Source of the DNA: Streptococcus cristatus
GTDB taxonomy: Bacteria; Bacillota; Bacilli; Lactobacillales; Streptococcaceae
NCBI RefSeq assembly: GCF_003943465.1
Contig: NZ_RJPR01000005.1
Coordinates: 1 to 64,000 of the forward strand
DNA length: 64,000 bases
Direction of reading: 5' to 3'
The notes beneath the pieces were generated by a model. It had not been told where the DNA came from. It worked only from the letters and a program-made list of their open reading frames with translations, and made no database searches. The first letter of the stretch is position 1, and each line of letters begins with the position of its first letter. Positions 61,250 through 64,000 of the stretch are shown here, piece by piece. Made by a program: the position numbers and the translations under genes.

Positions 61250-61876
61250 TTAAGACTGCCAGTGTTTAGCTGGGTCAAAGGCCGTTCCGACCGTTTCACT
61301 ATCGGCCAATTCAATGATACCACGTTTTTGTGGTGCATTTGGCAACTGAAGCTCCCGTGGGCTGCACATCATACCAAAACTCTTTTCGCCACGGAGTTCT
61401 CCTGGGAAGATGAGATTGCCCTTCGGCATCATAGCACCAGGCAAAGCTACAATCGTCTTGAGACCGACACGAGCATTCGGAGCGCCAGCCACGATTTGAA
61501 CCGTCTGATCAGCTGCCACCTGCACTTGACAAATATTGAGGTGGTCACTGTCAGGGTGGGCTACCATCTCAAGGATTTCCCCCACAACAAACTTAGGCTC
61601 TTGGTCGTTAACCAGCTCCGCTTGGAAGCCTTCTTTGGTCAATTCTTGATTGAGAGTCGCAACCTGCTCATCCGTCAGCTGAACTTGTCCGCGCTCTGCA
61701 ATTTCAAAAAGATTTGACAGTTCAAAAATATTCCAAGCTACTGTCTGTCCATTATCTTCGCGGTAAACACGCGCAACATTTCCTTTGCGCTCAGCGCTTA
61801 GTTTAGCTCCCTGATCATCAGCAGCGATGACCATGAGAACATCTCCAACATGCTCTTTGTTGTATGTAAAAATCAT
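61250..61876 (-). CDS. ytpR: YtpR-type tRNA-binding domain protein
   Basis: 208 residues. The N-terminal DUF4479-like region (about 1-85) is followed by an EMAP/Phe-tRNA-synthetase-beta-like tRNA-binding OB fold (about 90-200): FVVGEILEMVAHPDSDHLNI, GAPNARVGLKTIVALPGAMM, EKSFGMMCSPRELQL. The protein resembles the first domain of PheT but stands alone. ATG 61876 has TTGGAGGAAG upstream. It lies downstream of the thioredoxin gene, as is common in streptococci. Precise role unknown. Confidence 0.9.
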   Translation of the reverse strand: MIFTYNKEHVGDVLMVIAADDQGAKLSAERKGNVARVYREDNGQTVAWNIFELSNLFEIAERGQVQLTDEQVATLNQELTKEGFQAELVNDQEPKFVVGEILEMVAHPDSDHLNICQVQVAADQTVQIVAGAPNARVGLKTIVALPGAMMPKGNLIFPGELRGEKSFGMMCSPRELQLPNAPQKRGIIELADSETVGTAFDPAKHWQS

Positions 61877-61906
61877 TTCTTCCTCCAAAAATACTTTTAA
61901 AACTTC

Positions 61907-62221
61907 TTATAAACTCGCTAAAAAATCATTGATTTGACTCTTGGTCTTGCGGTCGCGATTGACATAGCGACCAATCTCTCGTCCATCTTCCACAACAACC
62001 AGACTAGGTATCCCATAAACATCCCATTTTTGGGCCACAGCCATATACTGATCCCGATCCACCTCGACAAAGGTAAAGTCAGGATTTTCAGCTTCTATCT
62101 CTGGCATAAAAGGCTTGATGAAGCGACAATCTCCACACCAATCTGCTGTGAAAAAGAAGACAGTCTTCCCCTTATGATCCACATAAGAAGCCAGCTCCTC
62201 CATACTTTGCGGCCGAATCAT
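61907..62221 (-). CDS. Thioredoxin-family protein (YtpP-like)
   Basis: 104 residues with the active site FFTADWCGDCRFIKPF (WCGDC near residue 30) and the cis-proline in YGIPSLVVVEDG (near 75). The cytoplasmic thioredoxin fold is complete. The CGDC site differs from the CGPC of the main thioredoxin; a redox role in small-thiol or protein disulfide exchange is likely. ATG 62221 overlaps the previous stop (TGATG). Confidence 0.9.
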   Translation of the reverse strand: MIRPQSMEELASYVDHKGKTVFFFTADWCGDCRFIKPFMPEIEAENPDFTFVEVDRDQYMAVAQKWDVYGIPSLVVVEDGREIGRYVNRDRKTKSQINDFLASL

Positions 62222-62505
62222 CACTCTTCCTCGTAGGTCAGCTGACCATTCTCATAGACGAAGGTGAAATGGCGGTCGTCTTCTAGGACAACCCCTCCAA
62301 CTGTGCGGCTGTCAGTTGATTCATAAAGTTCCACATAGACCGTTGCAATCGGTCCTCGGCTGGCAAAAAATTCCCGCACGACCTGAACAATTTCTTCTCT
62401 ATTACGCAGTCTTTTCTGCTCCTGCACAAGCTTGGCAGCTCCAAAGACCACGGCTCCCGCTCCCAAGAGAGCGGTTGTCGTTAAAATGATTTTTTTAGCT
62501 TTCAT
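62221..62505 (-). CDS. DUF4651 membrane-anchored protein
   Basis: 94 residues: MKAKKIILTTTALLGAGAVV forms an N-terminal signal anchor, then a coil (KLVQEQKRLRNREEIVQVV) and a strand-rich domain (IATVYVELYESTDSRTVGGV, HFTFVYENGQLTYEEE). It fits the DUF4651 family usually encoded between pepA and a thioredoxin. There is no ribosome-binding site before ATG 62505, and the -10 box ends only seven bases before it, so the mRNA may be leaderless. The longer frame to 62541 covers the promoter. Confidence 0.78.
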   Translation of the reverse strand: MKAKKIILTTTALLGAGAVVFGAAKLVQEQKRLRNREEIVQVVREFFASRGPIATVYVELYESTDSRTVGGVVLEDDRHFTFVYENGQLTYEEE

Positions 62506-62512
62506 GTAGAAT

Positions 62513-62541
62513 ATTTTAACACAAAAGCGCAGAGGCGACAA
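62513..62541 (-). promoter_or_regulatory. Promoter of the DUF4651 unit, probably giving a leaderless mRNA
   Basis: Minus strand TTGTCG (62536-62541), 17 bases, TGTTAAAAT with -10 at 62513-62518. Seven bases separate the -10 from ATG 62505. Confidence 0.55.
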
Positions 62542-62602
62542 ACAATATTACAGATTTCTCAGCTTCTTTTAGTTCATCCTGTTCTTCCCTCTAAAAAAGT
62601 GA

Positions 62603-62608
62603 TAAAAT
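62603..62608 (+). promoter_or_regulatory. -10 element of the pepA promoter
   Basis: TGATAAAAT with TAAAAT at 62603-62608, about 24 bases before the pepA start; divergent from the DUF4651 promoter. Confidence 0.45.
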
Positions 62609-62631
62609 AGAATCAGAAAGAAGGTAAACTT

Positions 62632-63696
62632 ATGTCTGATTTATTTTCAAAAATCAAGGAAGTGACTGAGCTCTCAGCAATCTCCGGTCACGAGGCACCT
62701 GTCCGCAGCTATCTGCGCGAAAAAATCACTCCTCACGTTGATGAGGTCGTTACCGACGGTCTAGGCGGCATCTTCGGGGTTCGGCATTCTCAAGCAGAAA
62801 ATGCTCCCCGCGTTCTGGTTGCGGCTCACATGGACGAGGTTGGCTTCATGGTCAGCGAGATCAAGCCCGACGGGACTTTCCGTGTAGTAGAAATCGGTGG
62901 CTGGAATCCGCTAGTCGTGAGCAGCCAACGCTTCAAACTCTTTACCCGCGAAGGCCGAGAAATCCCTGTCATCTCAGGCTCTGTCCCTCCTCATCTGACA
63001 CGTGGTTCTGGCGGACCAGTTATACCACAGGTTGCGGACATTGTCTTTGACGGCGGCTTTGCAGATAAGGCAGAAGCTGAAAGCTACGGCATCCGTCCAG
63101 GAGACACGATCGTGCCAGACAGTTCTGCCATTCTCACAGCTAACGGTAAAAATGTCATCTCTAAAGCCTGGGACAACCGCTACGGCGTCCTTATGGTCAG
63201 CGAATTGGCTCAAGCCTTGTCTGGTCAAGCACTAGGAAACCAACTCTATGTCGGCGCCAATGTTCAAGAAGAGGTTGGCCTGCGTGGTGCCCATGCTTCA
63301 ACGACAAAATTTGCTCCTGAGGTCTTCCTGGCTGTGGACTGCTCCCCAGCGGGCGACATCTACGGCGGTCAAGGAGCCATTGGCGACGGAACGTTGATTC
63401 GCTTCTTTGATCCTGGTCATCTCATGCTGCCAGCTATGAAGGACTTCCTCTTGACAACCGCAGAAGAAGCTGGCATCAAGTATCAATACTACTGCGGCAA
63501 GGGCGGAACGGATGCTGGTGCTGCCCATCTCCAAAGCGGTGGCGTACCATCTACCACCATTGGTGTCTGCGCCCGCTACATTCATTCTCATCAAACCCTC
63601 TATGCCATGGACGATTTCCTGCAGGCCCAAGCCTTCCTGCAAGCGCTGGTCAAAAAGCTGGATCGCTCAACCGTGGACACGATTACCAACTACTAA
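62632..63696 (+). CDS. pepA: Glutamyl aminopeptidase, M42 family
   Basis: This 354-residue cytoplasmic metallo-aminopeptidase releases N-terminal Glu and Asp from peptides; M42 enzymes form tetrahedral dodecamers. Metal ligands and active-site segments: VLVAAHMDEVGFMV (His/Asp near 68-70), SKAWDNRYGVLM (Asp near 182), VQEEVGLRGA (catalytic Glu-Glu near 213), AVDCSPAGD (Asp near 237) and RYIHSHQTLY (His near 321). ATG 62632 has GAAGG upstream. Terminator follows. Confidence 0.95.
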   Translation: MSDLFSKIKEVTELSAISGHEAPVRSYLREKITPHVDEVVTDGLGGIFGVRHSQAENAPRVLVAAHMDEVGFMVSEIKPDGTFRVVEIGGWNPLVVSSQRFKLFTREGREIPVISGSVPPHLTRGSGGPVIPQVADIVFDGGFADKAEAESYGIRPGDTIVPDSSAILTANGKNVISKAWDNRYGVLMVSELAQALSGQALGNQLYVGANVQEEVGLRGAHASTTKFAPEVFLAVDCSPAGDIYGGQGAIGDGTLIRFFDPGHLMLPAMKDFLLTTAEEAGIKYQYYCGKGGTDAGAAHLQSGGVPSTTIGVCARYIHSHQTLYAMDDFLQAQAFLQALVKKLDRSTVDTITNY

Positions 63697-63704
63697 TTTC
63701 GAGA

Positions 63705-63731
63705 AGCAGCCCGTTCTTCATTCGGGCTGCT
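63705..63731 (+). terminator. Terminator after pepA
   Basis: agcagcccg pairs with cgggctgct, followed by atctatttta. Confidence 0.65.
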
Positions 63732-63782
63732 ATCTATTTTATCTAATATAATCTCTTTTAATTTTCCAATTTGAAGAAAATT

Positions 63783-63791
63783 TTGTTATAA
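63783..63791 (+). promoter_or_regulatory. Extended -10 promoter of the DUF1846 gene
   Basis: TGTTATAAT (TATAAT near 63786-63791), about 25 bases before ATG 63816. Confidence 0.55.
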
Positions 63792-63815
63792 TGCTTAGCA
63801 GAGGTGAAACTATAC

Positions 63816-64000
63816 ATGAAAAAAATTGCTTTTGATTCAGAAAAATACTTAAACCTGCAGCGCGACCATATCTTGGAGCGCATTAATCAATTTGAGGGCA
63901 AATTGTACATGGAATTCGGCGGTAAAATGCTGGAAGACTTCCATGCTGCCCGTGTCTTGCCAGGTTATGAGCCGGACAATAAAATTAGACTGCTCAAAGA
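63816..64000 (+). CDS. DUF1846 family protein, 5' part (cut by window end)
   Basis: The first 61 codons read [40 protein letters not shown] and [20 protein letters not shown]. This start is typical of DUF1846 proteins of about 490 residues in lactic acid bacteria, whose function is not established. GAGGTG precedes the ATG. The rest lies beyond the window. Confidence 0.85.
   Translation, partial: MKKIAFDSEKYLNLQRDHILERINQFEGKLYMEFGGKMLEDFHAARVLPGYEPDNKIRLLK

Overview
The window comes from a low-GC Gram-positive oral streptococcus, most likely of the sanguinis/gordonii/mitis group. The evidence is a pyruvate oxidase SpxB that makes hydrogen peroxide, a giant M26 zinc protease with an N-terminal LPXTG sortase signal, a copY-cupA-copA copper operon of the pneumococcal type, a ScaR/SloR-type manganese repressor, a Rel enzyme, SsbB behind a SigX-like box, and a type VIIb secretion (T7SSb) locus. 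Species is inferred from gene content only.

Layout. Bases 1-122 are the tail of an IS110-like transposase, followed by an intergenic element. 519-3809: an ABC exporter converging on a two-component system. 4013-8597: a small anchored protein, a GH1 6-phospho-beta-glucosidase, a SemiSWEET sugar transporter and spxB. 8947-11965: copper efflux operon with a strong promoter covered by two CopY boxes. 12114-14666: SGNH hydrolase, Cof-type phosphatase and a DUF3114 protein. 14876-17614: ScaR-type regulator, MarR + EVE-domain pair, and a nucleotidyltransferase broken by an in-frame TAG. 17699-26410: the 2903-residue M26 protease, with thirty 18-residue repeats and six G5 domains.

26590-35604 is one tightly overlapping seven-gene operon that I regard as the most novel part. 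It encodes a CarS-like CDP-lipid synthase, a phosphatidylserine synthase, a phosphatidylserine decarboxylase, a UbiA-type prenyltransferase, two rifampin-phosphotransferase-like dikinases and a GNAT protein. It looks like a membrane aminophospholipid pathway, unexpected in streptococci, and several of its enzyme families match successive steps of archaeal phospholipid synthesis.

35964-38674 holds dtd and rel. A 46-residue membrane protein at 38948-39088 is too small for routine gene calling. 39292-60513 is the T7SSb locus, all on the minus strand. EsxA and its small helical partners (60513-59440) are followed by an island of LXG toxins, membrane proteins that look like immunity factors, and DUF4176/DUF5085-type accessory proteins. 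The machine genes essA-esaB-essB-essC-esaA come last. The island is a recombination mosaic: two intact glycine-zipper LXG toxins, an orphan toxin tip, a collapsed LXG relic, a truncated accessory gene, near-identical DUF4176 copies and a gap of decayed gene pieces.

60774-64000 returns to core genes: ssbB, ytpR, a thioredoxin, a DUF4651 protein that may be made from a leaderless mRNA, pepA, and the start of a DUF1846 gene.
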